A stretch of 64,000 bases of DNA from Rhizobiales bacterium Y(2018) (GCA_005502925.1 SCPD01000001.1:248001-312000); one strand, 5' to 3'; positions 10,312 to 20,257 are shown, numbered from the stretch's first letter. The notes: generated from the letters alone by a model not told the origin. Numbers and translations are program-made.

Positions 10312-10728
10312 ATGCTGTCGAGCAGTCGATTCATGGTCGCGGTTCACGCGCTGAGCGTCATCGCCCGAAGGGCGGATGGCGGTCCTGTCTGCTCGACCAT
10401 CGTCGCCGCAAGCGTCAACACCAACCCAGTGGTGATCCGCCGGCTGATGCGTGATCTCGAGCGCGCTTCCCTCGTCGCTTCCGTTACCGGTCGCGCCGGC
10501 GGCTTCAAGCTCGGCCGCCATGCCGGGCGTATCACCCTCGCCGACATCTACAAGGCGGTGGAGGATGAAAGCATCTTCCGCATGCACAAGACCGACCCCA
10601 AGCACAAATGCCCGATCGGGGCGGCGATCATCAAATTGGTGGCCGAGCCCTTGCGCGGCGCCGAGCAGGCGCTCGAACGGGCGCTTGCCGCCACGACGCT
10701 CGACGACATAGCGAGCCAGATCAGCTGA
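10312..10728 (+). CDS. Rrf2-family transcriptional regulator
   Basis: A 138-residue winged-helix regulator of the Rrf2 family: an N-terminal SSRFMVAVHALSVIA helix, the recognition segment NTNPVVIRRLMRDLERA, and the wing GRAGGFKLGR. Members such as IscR and NsrR bind a cluster through three clustered cysteines near residues 90-110. Here only Cys100 (KHKCPIG) lies in that region, with one other cysteine at 27, so an IscR-type cluster is unlikely. The 3' end overlaps the convergent MmyB-like gene by 8 bp. The target is unknown; the divergent ftsB-pdh side and self-regulation are the obvious candidates. Confidence 0.88.
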   Translation: MLSSSRFMVAVHALSVIARRADGGPVCSTIVAASVNTNPVVIRRLMRDLERASLVASVTGRAGGFKLGRHAGRITLADIYKAVEDESIFRMHKTDPKHKCPIGAAIIKLVAEPLRGAEQALERALAATTLDDIASQIS

Positions 10729-11509
10729 CCGGAATATAAATGATGATGCGAAGCTCCGGGATCGCTTCGGACATCAAGGTCGAATGCCGAAAGGCCAGGG
10801 TTCCGTGCCGCTCGGTTCGGTAGAGATAAACTCCCTCCCCCAGATCCGTCACCTCATGCTCCGCCCAGATCCGCGCGAAATCCGGACTCGCTGCGATCAT
10901 CTCCGCGACAAGGGACGAGAATTCTTCCGCGCCATTCGCCTGGCCGTAGCTCAAGCGGAACGACGCCACCAGGCCACGCGCGTCCTGCTCCCAATTCGGC
11001 ATCGTCCGGCGATAATGCGGGCGGGCGAACATGCGTCGGATTATGTTGCGCTCCTTCTCAGGCACACGCGCGAAATCACCAAACATCCGCGTATTGGCAT
11101 CATTCCAGGCGAGCACGTCGAAGCGGCTGTTGCGAATATAGGCCGGGCTCGAGATCGCCGCGAGGACGGGTTTAAGCCTCTCCAGGGCGTCTACGGGCGT
11201 GGCGTTCAGGGCCTTGGGCGGCTGGCGGTTCTGCGCCAGCATGAACAGATGAGCACGCTCGGCCTCGCTCAGACGCAGGGCCCGTGCCAGATTCTGAAGA
11301 AAAGGCGTCGAGACCTGAATCCGGCGCCCCTGCTCGAACCACGTGTACCAGGTCAATCCGACGCCCGCGAGAACCGCGACCTCCTCGCGCCGTAAGCCGC
11401 GGATACGCCGTCCGCCACCGCTCGGCAAGCCGACATCGGCCGGGGTAAGGCGCGCCCGTCGTGTCTTCAGGAACTCGGATAATTCCTGGCGCGAACCCTC
11501 ATCACTCAT
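10721..11509 (-). CDS. XRE-type regulator with MmyB-like ligand-binding domain
   Basis: The N-terminal helix-turn-helix (about residues 8-85) contains the family signatures LRREEVAVLAGVGLTWYTWFEQGR and FLQNLARALRLSEAERAHLF. The C-terminal two thirds match the MmyB-like ligand-binding domain (SRFDVLAWNDANTRMFGDFA, then ANWEQDARGLVASFRL-like segments). Total length 262, typical for this family. It is transcribed divergently from the MFS transporter at 11621 with 111 bp between starts. Such pairs usually form a ligand-responsive repressor and efflux unit, so control of the transporter is likely. The ligand is unknown. Confidence 0.9.
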   Translation of the reverse strand: MSDEGSRQELSEFLKTRRARLTPADVGLPSGGGRRIRGLRREEVAVLAGVGLTWYTWFEQGRRIQVSTPFLQNLARALRLSEAERAHLFMLAQNRQPPKALNATPVDALERLKPVLAAISSPAYIRNSRFDVLAWNDANTRMFGDFARVPEKERNIIRRMFARPHYRRTMPNWEQDARGLVASFRLSYGQANGAEEFSSLVAEMIAASPDFARIWAEHEVTDLGEGVYLYRTERHGTLAFRHSTLMSEAIPELRIIIYIPVS

Positions 11510-11620
11510 CGGCCATGGGCCTCAACCTGTTACTGCAAGTACCCGCACTATTTCTCCACTTCCGGCCAACGACCATCGCGATCAGACAGTGGCTCACTCG
11601 AACCGGCCGGGCATGCAGAA

Positions 11621-12823
11621 ATGTTCATCATCATAGTCCTGTGGGTGGCGTTTTTCGTCATCAATTTCAACATCGTCATGATGATCCCGCTGCTGCCTTT
11701 CATCGAACGGGACCTCGGTCTTACGCCTGCCGAGGCCGGGTGGGTGCTCGCGGCCTTTCCCATCGTCGCGCTCGTGAGCAATCTGGCCCTCGGTCCGCTC
11801 ATCGACCGCTATGGCCGCAAGCGTTTCATTGTGCTGGGAGCGGCCGCCTGCGGCGCTGTCCTGCTTCTGACCGCCGCGGCACACAGCGCGGTCACGATCG
11901 CGCTCGGACGCGCCGCCACCGGGATATTCATGCCCATGATCGGCGCCTCGGTATTTGCCGCCATCCCCGATTATGTCGCGGCGCAAGATCGCACCCGCAT
12001 CGCCGGCTATGTCACCTCAGCCGCGCCGATCGCCTTCCTGTGCTCGATATCGATGGGTGTCCTCCTGGGTGGGCTCGCCACATGGCAGCTCTCGCTGATC
12101 GCGCTAGCGGGTGTCTGCTTCGGCCTGGCGATAGCGGCGTCGATCTTGCCACCCCCGGAGGCTTCGGCCCTGTCGCATGATCCGATCTCGCTTGGCACCT
12201 ATCGCCAACGCCTGCTGTCGCTCTCGTTCAACGCCGGCAGCCGTCTCCTGCTCTTGTCCTATTTCTGCTGGTCGATCGGGATGTATGTCTTCCTCGGACT
12301 TTATCCGAGCTGGCTGGTGCAGCACGGGCTCGCCGACAAGGGCGCCGGAACGATCGGCGTCATCCTCCTGCTCGGCGAAATCGGCGGGCTGTTCGGAGCG
12401 TTGTTTTCCGGAAAGCTGGCCGGCCGTTTCCGGCATCCACTTACCGCCTGCGCGGCGGCATCGATCGGCATCACCATCATCACGATCGTCATTCCTTTCG
12501 GAACCGAGCGTCCGATCTTTCAAACTCTTGCCTATGGTGGATTCGCCTTCGGGCGCGATCTGATGCTGGCCCTGATCCTCGGCAGCGCGATGCTTCTGGT
12601 TCCCGCAGGACAGCGTGGCAGTCTGAACGCGACGCTCAACGCCGTCTATCAGACAGGCGCCACAATGGGCGGCCTGGCAAGTGCCTGGCTCTATGCTTTC
12701 CGCGACGACTTCAGCGCCAATGCGGCCACCGCCTCGATCATCTTCGCGGCCTCGGCCCTCATGCTGTGGAATATCACGAGAATAAAGGACGACGTGTCAC
12801 GTTCGGCCTACGAGCGCACCTGA
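11621..12823 (+). CDS. Major facilitator superfamily transporter, probable exporter
   Basis: 400 residues with about 12 hydrophobic segments. After TM1 and TM2 the MFS loop motif appears as GPLIDRYGRKRFIVLG, and a second copy of the half-motif is weak. It begins directly in TM1 (MFIIIVLWVAFFVINFNIVMM), and the start codon has no strong ribosome site, so an upstream start cannot be excluded. The general pattern (FIERDLGLTPAEAGWVLAAF) fits drug or metabolite exporters of the DHA1/EmrD type. Divergent from the MmyB-like regulator. Substrate unknown. Confidence 0.85.
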   Translation: MFIIIVLWVAFFVINFNIVMMIPLLPFIERDLGLTPAEAGWVLAAFPIVALVSNLALGPLIDRYGRKRFIVLGAAACGAVLLLTAAAHSAVTIALGRAATGIFMPMIGASVFAAIPDYVAAQDRTRIAGYVTSAAPIAFLCSISMGVLLGGLATWQLSLIALAGVCFGLAIAASILPPPEASALSHDPISLGTYRQRLLSLSFNAGSRLLLLSYFCWSIGMYVFLGLYPSWLVQHGLADKGAGTIGVILLLGEIGGLFGALFSGKLAGRFRHPLTACAAASIGITIITIVIPFGTERPIFQTLAYGGFAFGRDLMLALILGSAMLLVPAGQRGSLNATLNAVYQTGATMGGLASAWLYAFRDDFSANAATASIIFAASALMLWNITRIKDDVSRSAYERT

Positions 12824-12840
12824 CCACATCATGTGATGGC

Positions 12841-13140
12841 TCAGGCGCCGTTCTTGTGCTCGTGGAGGAAGCGGGCAATCTGCTGCTTGAGCTGGAACTG
12901 CCGGGCCGGATCGCTCATCGATGACGCATCCACGAAGATGTTCCGCTGGATGTCCGTCGGCAGATCGTTCCACTGCATGATCACCGCCGCGCCGAGACAT
13001 TTCAGGATGCGCTCTTCGTCCCTGGCCAGAGCCGTGTCCGGCACCGGTGCCGAGGCGACAGCGCCACCCTCATTGTCCCAGCGGCCAAGGGCCTTGGTCA
13101 GATCGTAGAAGTTCTTGGTTGGCGGTTTCGCTTCGACCAT
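12841..13140 (-). CDS. Small conserved hypothetical protein
   Basis: A 99-residue soluble protein that I cannot assign to a named family. Visible features: an N-terminal NFYDLTKALGRWDNEGG segment, a middle EERILKCLGAAVIMQWNDLP helix pair, and a C-terminal QFQLKQQIARFLHEHKNGA helix. Composition is charged and mostly helical, without signal peptide, membrane segment or metal motif. It ends 17 bp from the convergent MFS gene and starts 236 bp before groES on the opposite strand. Proteins of this general look occur across Rhizobiales, but that is from memory. Confidence 0.6.
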   Translation of the reverse strand: MVEAKPPTKNFYDLTKALGRWDNEGGAVASAPVPDTALARDEERILKCLGAAVIMQWNDLPTDIQRNIFVDASSMSDPARQFQLKQQIARFLHEHKNGA

Positions 13141-13213
13141 GGGACCATTCTAGCGCGAGTGCCGGCTTATTCCAAACAATGCTGGAGAATTCCGAGCGTT
13201 TCAGCTGATTTCG

Positions 13214-13242
13214 CTTGCCGATCGACCATCGCACCCCCATGT
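13214..13242 (+). promoter_or_regulatory. RpoH (sigma-32-like) heat-shock promoter of groESL
   Basis: CTTGCC at 13214-13219 and CCCCATGT at 13235-13242 are separated by 15 bp. This is a close match to the sigma-32 consensus (CTTGAA, 13-17 bp, CCCCATNT). Transcription would begin near 13250, just before the CIRCE-like repeat and about 125 bp upstream of the groES start. It is the only strong promoter match I see in this gap. Confidence 0.75.
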
Positions 13243-13253
13243 TGGGGAATAAG

Positions 13254-13280
13254 TTGGCACTCTCCTCCTTCAACTGCCAG
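13254..13280. promoter_or_regulatory. Degenerate CIRCE (HrcA operator) upstream of groES
   Basis: TTGGCACTC at 13254-13262, nine bases, then AACTGCCAG at 13272-13280. The left arm matches the CIRCE half TTAGCACTC at 8 of 9 positions and the spacer is exactly 9. The right arm matches GAGTGCTAA at only 5 of 9. It lies just downstream of the predicted RpoH start, where HrcA operators usually lie. HrcA binding may be weak or lost. Confidence 0.55.
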
Positions 13281-13375
13281 CGCAGAACCTTCTCACAAAA
13301 CATGTTGCGTACAAGCGCACCGTAACCGCGAAAGCTTCGCTTTCCCGGAAGCCTACTCATTTCAAGGAACCGCTC

Positions 13376-13687
13376 ATGAAATTCCGTCCTCTCCACGACC
13401 GCGTCGTCATCCGCCGGATCAAAGAAGATACCAAATCCAAAGGCGGCATCATCATCCCCGAAAATGCCCGGGAGAAGCCGATGCAGGGCGAAGTGATCGC
13501 CGTGGGCCCCGGCCGGAGAGACGAAGCAGGCAAGCTCATTCCGATCGACGTGAAGCCAGGCGAGACCATCCTGTTCGGCAAATGGTCGGGAACCGAAGTC
13601 AAGATCGATGGCGAAGAGCTCGTGATCATGCAGGAAAGCGACATCATGGGCGTCGTCGTCACGCCGGCCGTCGCCAAAGCGGCCTGA
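13376..13687 (+). CDS. groES: Co-chaperonin GroES
   Basis: Ten-kDa lid of the GroEL folding chamber. Length 103, somewhat above the usual 95-97. [15 protein letters not shown] opens the barrel, the mobile loop is [20 protein letters not shown], and the roof region [16 protein letters not shown] closes it. An AAGGAA ribosome site precedes the ATG. groEL follows 31 bp after the stop, and both are transcribed from the heat-shock promoter at 13214. Confidence 0.97.
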   Translation: MKFRPLHDRVVIRRIKEDTKSKGGIIIPENAREKPMQGEVIAVGPGRRDEAGKLIPIDVKPGETILFGKWSGTEVKIDGEELVIMQESDIMGVVVTPAVAKAA

Positions 13688-13694
13688 TCCATAA

Positions 13695-15368
<1,674 letters not shown>

Positions 15369-15380
15369 GAACTCAAATGA

Positions 15381-15420
15381 GGTGACAGTGCTGAGCAAGA
15401 TTGGCACTGTCACCATTTTT
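15381..15420 (+). terminator. Intrinsic terminator of groESL
   Basis: GGTGACAGTGC at 15381-15391 pairs perfectly with GCACTGTCACC at 15404-15414 (11 bp, 12-base loop), followed by ATTTTT at 15415-15420. It begins 12 bp after the groEL stop. It overlaps two possible upstream GTG codons (15382 and 15388) of the next frame, an argument for a later start of that gene. Confidence 0.88.
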
Positions 15421-15438
15421 CGCCAGGAGCCTCCGGAA

Positions 15439-15867
15439 GTGACTATTGACGAAGCGGTCTTGACCGAAGTGGTGACTGGCGCGCGCCAACGCGGCAGCAT
15501 TTCGCTGGAAGATCTTCGAAAAGAACTTCCGCTCGATAGCATGACCATCGAAGACATCTCAGTCGTTCTAGCCCGCCTGGACGAGGCCGGCTTCGATCTC
15601 GATATCGATCCGGCCCTTCTCTCGTCTACGCATCATGCGTCCTCACCGCATGAGACGACCAACTCGAAACCGGAACAGACGACATTGCCGGAGACCGAAA
15701 CTGCCCCGCAAAAGCAGCTGCCGGACTTTCCGACTATGACGGGCGGCTCGATCAACAAAGCGCCTGCCGCGGGACGCTCGAAAGCGGGCCCCTCTCCATC
15801 CATACTGCCTTGGATACTTGCCTTCGCAATCATACTGCTCGCGGTGTTCGCCGCCTTCGCAACCTGA
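15439..15867 (+). CDS. Tail-anchored protein with a sigma-70 region 1.1-like domain
   Basis: 142 residues from GTG at 15439, chosen because AGGAG at 15425-15429 lies 9 bases upstream and because earlier GTGs are inside the groESL terminator. Residues 1-60 (VVTGARQRGSISLEDLRKEL then MTIEDISVVLARLDEAGFDL) follow the pattern of RpoD region 1.1: helix, RG turn, LxxELP, then an Ile-Asp-rich helix and a GF/GI turn. Residues 61-120 are a Ser/Thr/Pro/Glu linker. Residues 121-141 form one hydrophobic helix (ILPWILAFAIILLAVFAAFA) at the extreme C-terminus. No promoter-recognition regions 2-4 are present. Role unknown; it could hold RNA polymerase or another partner at the membrane. The domain call rests on pattern, not on a search. 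Confidence 0.65.
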   Translation: MTIDEAVLTEVVTGARQRGSISLEDLRKELPLDSMTIEDISVVLARLDEAGFDLDIDPALLSSTHHASSPHETTNSKPEQTTLPETETAPQKQLPDFPTMTGGSINKAPAAGRSKAGPSPSILPWILAFAIILLAVFAAFAT

Positions 15868-17316
15868 TCACCGGTCCACCGCAGCGACACTGTGAGTCCG
15901 TTTGCTGCCATTCCAGCCATTCATACCCTTACGCCGAAGAACATTGCCTTCGGCAGAACCTGCATCGGTCCTGACCTCAATGATTTCGAGCGGTACCTTG
16001 CCGAGATTCGAGAGCTGATACATCGTTGCCCGCGGAACGTGAAACGATCCGCCCTCGCGCACCGTCCGCTGGATACCCGCGACGATCGTGTTGGCGGCGC
16101 CCTTCAGGACGATCCAATGTGCGGCTTGATGCATTTGCCGGCGCGGCGCAATTGCGCCTGCGGGATCGATCACGATCCGTTTCACCCCCTCCTCGAGGCG
16201 TTCGACATAGCCCCAAGGCTGAGGATCGCGGCGATGCAAGCTCGCTTCCCTTGCGCCCTCGGCTTGAAGGCCCTCGACAACTCCTTTGATCTCCTGAATC
16301 CGCTCGCGCGGGCAAACCAGCACAGCATCAACGGTTGCAACGACCACGAGATCCCTGCCGCCAATGACGGTCGTGAGAATTCCTTCAGAATGGACAAGGC
16401 AATTACGGCTTTCCACCGCCATGCCCCGACCCAACGCGGCATTGCCGTTCTCGTCATGCGGCAGAATTTCCCAGATCGCGTCCCAGCTGCCTATGTCGGA
16501 CCAGCGAAAGCGTCCCGAAACGACGGCGACATTGCGGGATTTTTGCATCACGGCGTAATCGATCGAAATTTTGGGAGACGCTGCGAAGGCCGTTTCATCG
16601 AGGTGCATGATACCTCGATCCGACCGCGCATCCGCTATCGAGCGGCGCGCCGCAGCAAGCACGTCGGCTGCGTATGTGTCGAACTCCCCGATCATCACAT
16701 CGGAGCGGAACAGGAAATTGCCGGAATTCCAGAGATAGCCGTCTCGGAGATAGGCCACAGCGTCTTCACGCTTCGGCTTTTCGAAGAACGCCTCGACCAG
16801 TCTGACATCGTCATTTATGCCGGCAAGCGCGCCCGGCCGTATATAACCGAAACTCGTCTTCGGCGCCGTCGGCGGCAGGCCAAAGACAACAATCTTCCCA
16901 TCGCCGGTCGCTTCAAGACCGGAACGCACCGCATCGAGAAAGAGAGCATCATCGAGGATCACGTGATCTGCGGCGAGTACGAGTACGGGTGATCCCGAAC
17001 GCAGATGCTCGACCAGCAACGCCGCAACGGCGACCGCCGGAGCTGAATCACGTCGGCAGGGTTCAAGGATGAGCGAGACCGGCCGGTTCACGATGCGGGC
17101 TTGCCGGCTGGCGAAGGATTCGAAAGCTTTGCTGGTGATGACTATAGGATCTTCGAACAGGTCCGGATCGGATACCCTTTGGAGCGTCTGCTGAAAAGTA
17201 GAGAGCGCCCCGATCAGCGGCTGAAACTGCTTCGGGAGTGACTCGCGCGAGACAGGCCAAAGCCGCGAGCCGCCGCCGCCGGCCAGAAGAACGGGAACTA
17301 TCTTTGCACTTACCAT
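15868..17316 (-). CDS. manC: Mannose-1-phosphate guanylyltransferase, with altered isomerase-type cupin
   Basis: Makes GDP-mannose from mannose 1-phosphate and GTP. 482 residues, the size of bifunctional type II enzymes. The N-terminal pyrophosphorylase motif (LLAGGGGSRLWPVSRESLPK) and the sugar-binding EKP (FFEKPKRED) are intact. The C-terminal cupin starts at PWGYVERLEEGVKRI. The metal-binding box, QMHHHRAEHW in active mannose-6-phosphate isomerases, is shortened here to QMHQAAHW, losing two His and the Glu. The isomerase half is therefore probably inactive. The stop abuts the convergent tail-anchored gene. Last gene of the GT4-GH130-phosphomannomutase group. Confidence 0.9.
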   Translation of the reverse strand: MVSAKIVPVLLAGGGGSRLWPVSRESLPKQFQPLIGALSTFQQTLQRVSDPDLFEDPIVITSKAFESFASRQARIVNRPVSLILEPCRRDSAPAVAVAALLVEHLRSGSPVLVLAADHVILDDALFLDAVRSGLEATGDGKIVVFGLPPTAPKTSFGYIRPGALAGINDDVRLVEAFFEKPKREDAVAYLRDGYLWNSGNFLFRSDVMIGEFDTYAADVLAAARRSIADARSDRGIMHLDETAFAASPKISIDYAVMQKSRNVAVVSGRFRWSDIGSWDAIWEILPHDENGNAALGRGMAVESRNCLVHSEGILTTVIGGRDLVVVATVDAVLVCPRERIQEIKGVVEGLQAEGAREASLHRRDPQPWGYVERLEEGVKRIVIDPAGAIAPRRQMHQAAHWIVLKGAANTIVAGIQRTVREGGSFHVPRATMYQLSNLGKVPLEIIEVRTDAGSAEGNVLRRKGMNGWNGSKRTHSVAAVDR

Positions 17317-17395
17317 TGGGTTCTCCTAACGTCTCTGTGGCCCGGCGAGGCACAAACCCGCCGGACCGGATCGCCAAAACCCAAGATGGCGGCGC

Positions 17396-18925
17396 CTAAA
17401 GCGTCTGATTATAGGCGCCGACGTCCGGGTTCTTGCGCAATACGGCATCGACCGCATGAAACATCGCATGCAGGCGAGCTTCGGATGTCGGGCTTTCAAT
17501 TACGACGACCAGTTCCGGCTTGTTGGAAGAGGCCCGTACCAGGCCCCATGTGCCGTCGTCCGTTACCACGCGGATTCCATTCACGGTCGAGAGACTCTTG
17601 ATATGCGCGCCGGCAATCAGCTCATCCGCCCGCAGCATCGACTTGAAGTGGGTAACGACCCGATCGACAACGCCATATTTCAACTCGTCGGCGCAAGTCG
17701 CCGACATGGTCGGGGAACCCCATGTCTTGGGCAGCTCGCGATAGAGATCGGCCATGGACTTTCCGGGATTGCGATCGAGCATGTCGAGAACGGCGATCGC
17801 CGTCACCATGCCGTCGTCATATCCCCTGCCAATCGGTGCGTTGAAAAAGAAGTGCCCCGACTTCTCGAAACCCGCCAATGCGGAGAGATCTTTGACGCGG
17901 CGCTTGATATAGGAATGACCGGTCTTGAAATAGTCGGTCTTGGTGCCCTGAGCGATCAATACCGGATCCGTGGCAAAGAGACCGGTCGATTTGACGTCGA
18001 CCACAAATTGCGCGCCCGGATGGAGCTTGGACAGATCGCGAGCCAGCATGACGCCGATCTTGTCGGCGAAAATCTCCTGACCTTCGTCGTCGACGATTCC
18101 ACAGCGGTCACCGTCACCGTCGAAACCCAAGCCAATGTCGGCGCCACTCGCCTTCACCTTGGCCGCCATGGCATGAAGCATCTTCATGTCTTCCGGGTTC
18201 GGGTTGTAATGGGGGAATGTGTAATCGAGCTCGGTGTCGAGCGGAATGACGTCGATGCCCAGGGCCTGCAGAATATGCGGAGCGAAGGCACCCGCCGTGC
18301 CGTTGCCGCAGGCCACGACGGCCTTGATCCGGCGTGTGAATGGACGACGCCCGGTAAGGTCGCCGATATAGGTGCCAGCGAAATTTTCGACGAAACGATA
18401 GCCGCCGCCGTTGCGCGACTTGTAGCTGCCTGACAGGACGATGTCGCGCAGCCGTGCCATTTCATCGGGGCCGAAAGTGACCGGCCGTTCCGCCCCCATC
18501 TTTACACCGGTCCAGCCATTGTCGTTGTGAGAGGCCGTCACCATGGCGACCACCGGAATATCGAGCGCGAATTGCGCGAAATAGGCCATGGGCGACATGA
18601 CCAGGCCAAGATCGTGCACGGTGCAGCCCGCGGCCATCAAACCTTGGGTAAGCGCGATCTTGATCGCCATTGAATAGGCGCGGAAATCGTGACCAGTGAC
18701 GACATGCGGCTTCACACCAAATTCATGGATCAGCGTGCCGAGGCCCATGCCCAGCGCCTGGACACCCATCAGATTGAGTTCAGGCGGCACAGCCGATCCC
18801 GGATGGCCGAACCACCAGCGCGCGTCATATTCCCGGAAACCCGTCGGCTTGACGAGCGGCAGCATCTCGAATGCCAAGGTGTTGGGCGTGAGATCGGCGG
18901 ATGGCTTGGGCAGCATCGTCGTCAT
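17396..18925 (-). CDS. manB: Phosphomannomutase/phosphoglucomutase
   Basis: Interconverts mannose 6-phosphate and mannose 1-phosphate, feeding the ManC step. 509 residues of the alpha-D-phosphohexomutase superfamily. The phosphoserine is Ser132 in TASHNDNGWTG, the Mg site is DGDGDR at 269-274, and the sugar loop (GFEKSGHFFF) and C-terminal phosphate-binding segment (RASSNKPELVVV) are present. Glucose-phosphate activity cannot be excluded from sequence. It overlaps GH130 by 4 bp and is followed by manC after 79 bp. Confidence 0.92.
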   Translation of the reverse strand: MTTMLPKPSADLTPNTLAFEMLPLVKPTGFREYDARWWFGHPGSAVPPELNLMGVQALGMGLGTLIHEFGVKPHVVTGHDFRAYSMAIKIALTQGLMAAGCTVHDLGLVMSPMAYFAQFALDIPVVAMVTASHNDNGWTGVKMGAERPVTFGPDEMARLRDIVLSGSYKSRNGGGYRFVENFAGTYIGDLTGRRPFTRRIKAVVACGNGTAGAFAPHILQALGIDVIPLDTELDYTFPHYNPNPEDMKMLHAMAAKVKASGADIGLGFDGDGDRCGIVDDEGQEIFADKIGVMLARDLSKLHPGAQFVVDVKSTGLFATDPVLIAQGTKTDYFKTGHSYIKRRVKDLSALAGFEKSGHFFFNAPIGRGYDDGMVTAIAVLDMLDRNPGKSMADLYRELPKTWGSPTMSATCADELKYGVVDRVVTHFKSMLRADELIAGAHIKSLSTVNGIRVVTDDGTWGLVRASSNKPELVVVIESPTSEARLHAMFHAVDAVLRKNPDVGAYNQTL

Positions 18926-20208
18926 CCGCTCAATGTCTCCAGGAGTGCCGCGATCTTGATCGTCGCGAAGTTGGAGAAGGTATCGGATACCGCATAAGGC
19001 AGGATGATCTGATCGCCGTGGCGAAGCGCGCCGCAGCTATAGACGACATTGGGCACGTAGCCTTCACGTTCTGCCGGCTCAGGACGAAGAAGCGGCTCGG
19101 GGGTTCTGGCCAAAACCCTGGTGGGATCATTCTTGTCCAGAAGTGCCGCGCCAATCGAATATTTCCTGATCGGGCCGACACCATGGGTCAAGACGAGCCA
19201 ACCTTCATCGAGCTCGATCGGTGACCCGCAATTGCCCAGCTGCACGAATTCCCAGGGAAATTTGGGCTTGAGGATGACCTGGCCCGTTTCCCACGCATAG
19301 AGATCGTCGGAATAGAGCAGATAGAGATTTTCATTGTCCTGCCGGCCAATCATTGCGTAATGGCCGTCGATCTTGCGCGGGAACAAGGCCATTCCCTTGT
19401 TGCGCGCCGCCGGACCGGCGAGTGGCGTCAGGCGGAACGTCCTGAAGTCAGTGGTCTCGATCAGTTCGGACCTTATGCTTCTCCCGCTATAGGCCGTATA
19501 GGTCGCATAGAAGATCCTCCCCTCGCCCGTATCGAATTCAACGAAACGCGCATCTTCAATGCCATTTGACTGCGATAGGGTGATGGGAAATATCACCCGC
19601 TCGCTCAAATGACCGTCGAGCTTGAACTCGACCTCGACCTCCTCGCCGTCGAGTCTGGGCGAGCGGCTTTGTACCTTGGGAATAGAGGCCAGCCGCGCCG
19701 TCGGATCAATCGTGACATCGCCCCGGGCCGAAATGGATCCCGAACGGAAGGTCAAGGATGAAATGTGACCTTCGCCGACCGCGCGCAGGCTCAAAATGAA
19801 GCGACAGCCGCCTTCCGGCGCGCCTGACTGGTCAGGGTTGCGGACAATGCTGGGATTGAACAGAGCCGCCGCCTCAAACGAATACTCGTGGAGAAAATAG
19901 GCGCCGACAAGCTGGCGCTGTACTTTGCTGAAGACGCTATGGGGGGCCAAGGCATCCTCCATTTCGGATGCACGCTCCTCGAATGTCTCCAGCAGGTTCC
20001 GGTGCCGGCCATTGAAGTTCTCAAGCACGTCTGTCAGCTGCGCCGCCGCCGCTTCAGGATCAAGCCCGATAACCCGGTCGACGATATGGTTCGCGCGTGT
20101 CTTGTCTGTCGGGTTCAGGTCGCGTGGTTCGATCGCCGGCTTGAACGGGCGCACGACGACCCGGGCAGGATCCGGGCGCAGATACAGCGCCTGTCGGTTC
20201 AAAAACAT
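18922..20208 (-). CDS. GH130-family mannoside phosphorylase or mannosidase
   Basis: 428 residues. The C-terminal half carries GH130 five-bladed propeller hallmarks: GNCGSPIELDEGWLVLTHGV, then YSIGAALLDKNDPTRVLART and EREGYVPNVVYSCGA. Characterised GH130 enzymes act on beta-mannosides, by phosphorolysis to mannose 1-phosphate or by hydrolysis. Residues 1-120 form a helical N-terminal extension not in the shortest members. No signal peptide, so cytosolic. It lies between a GT4 fusion and phosphomannomutase with a 4-bp overlap, which points to turnover of a mannan made in the same cell. Phosphorylase versus hydrolase is not decided here. A synthetic role (as for the related GT108 enzymes) is possible but speculative. 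Confidence 0.82.
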   Translation of the reverse strand: MFLNRQALYLRPDPARVVVRPFKPAIEPRDLNPTDKTRANHIVDRVIGLDPEAAAAQLTDVLENFNGRHRNLLETFEERASEMEDALAPHSVFSKVQRQLVGAYFLHEYSFEAAALFNPSIVRNPDQSGAPEGGCRFILSLRAVGEGHISSLTFRSGSISARGDVTIDPTARLASIPKVQSRSPRLDGEEVEVEFKLDGHLSERVIFPITLSQSNGIEDARFVEFDTGEGRIFYATYTAYSGRSIRSELIETTDFRTFRLTPLAGPAARNKGMALFPRKIDGHYAMIGRQDNENLYLLYSDDLYAWETGQVILKPKFPWEFVQLGNCGSPIELDEGWLVLTHGVGPIRKYSIGAALLDKNDPTRVLARTPEPLLRPEPAEREGYVPNVVYSCGALRHGDQIILPYAVSDTFSNFATIKIAALLETLSG

Positions 20209-20257
20209 AGACGTGGTAAAAGCTCCTTGCTGTCATTCGCGTGGCGACGGTAGTCGC

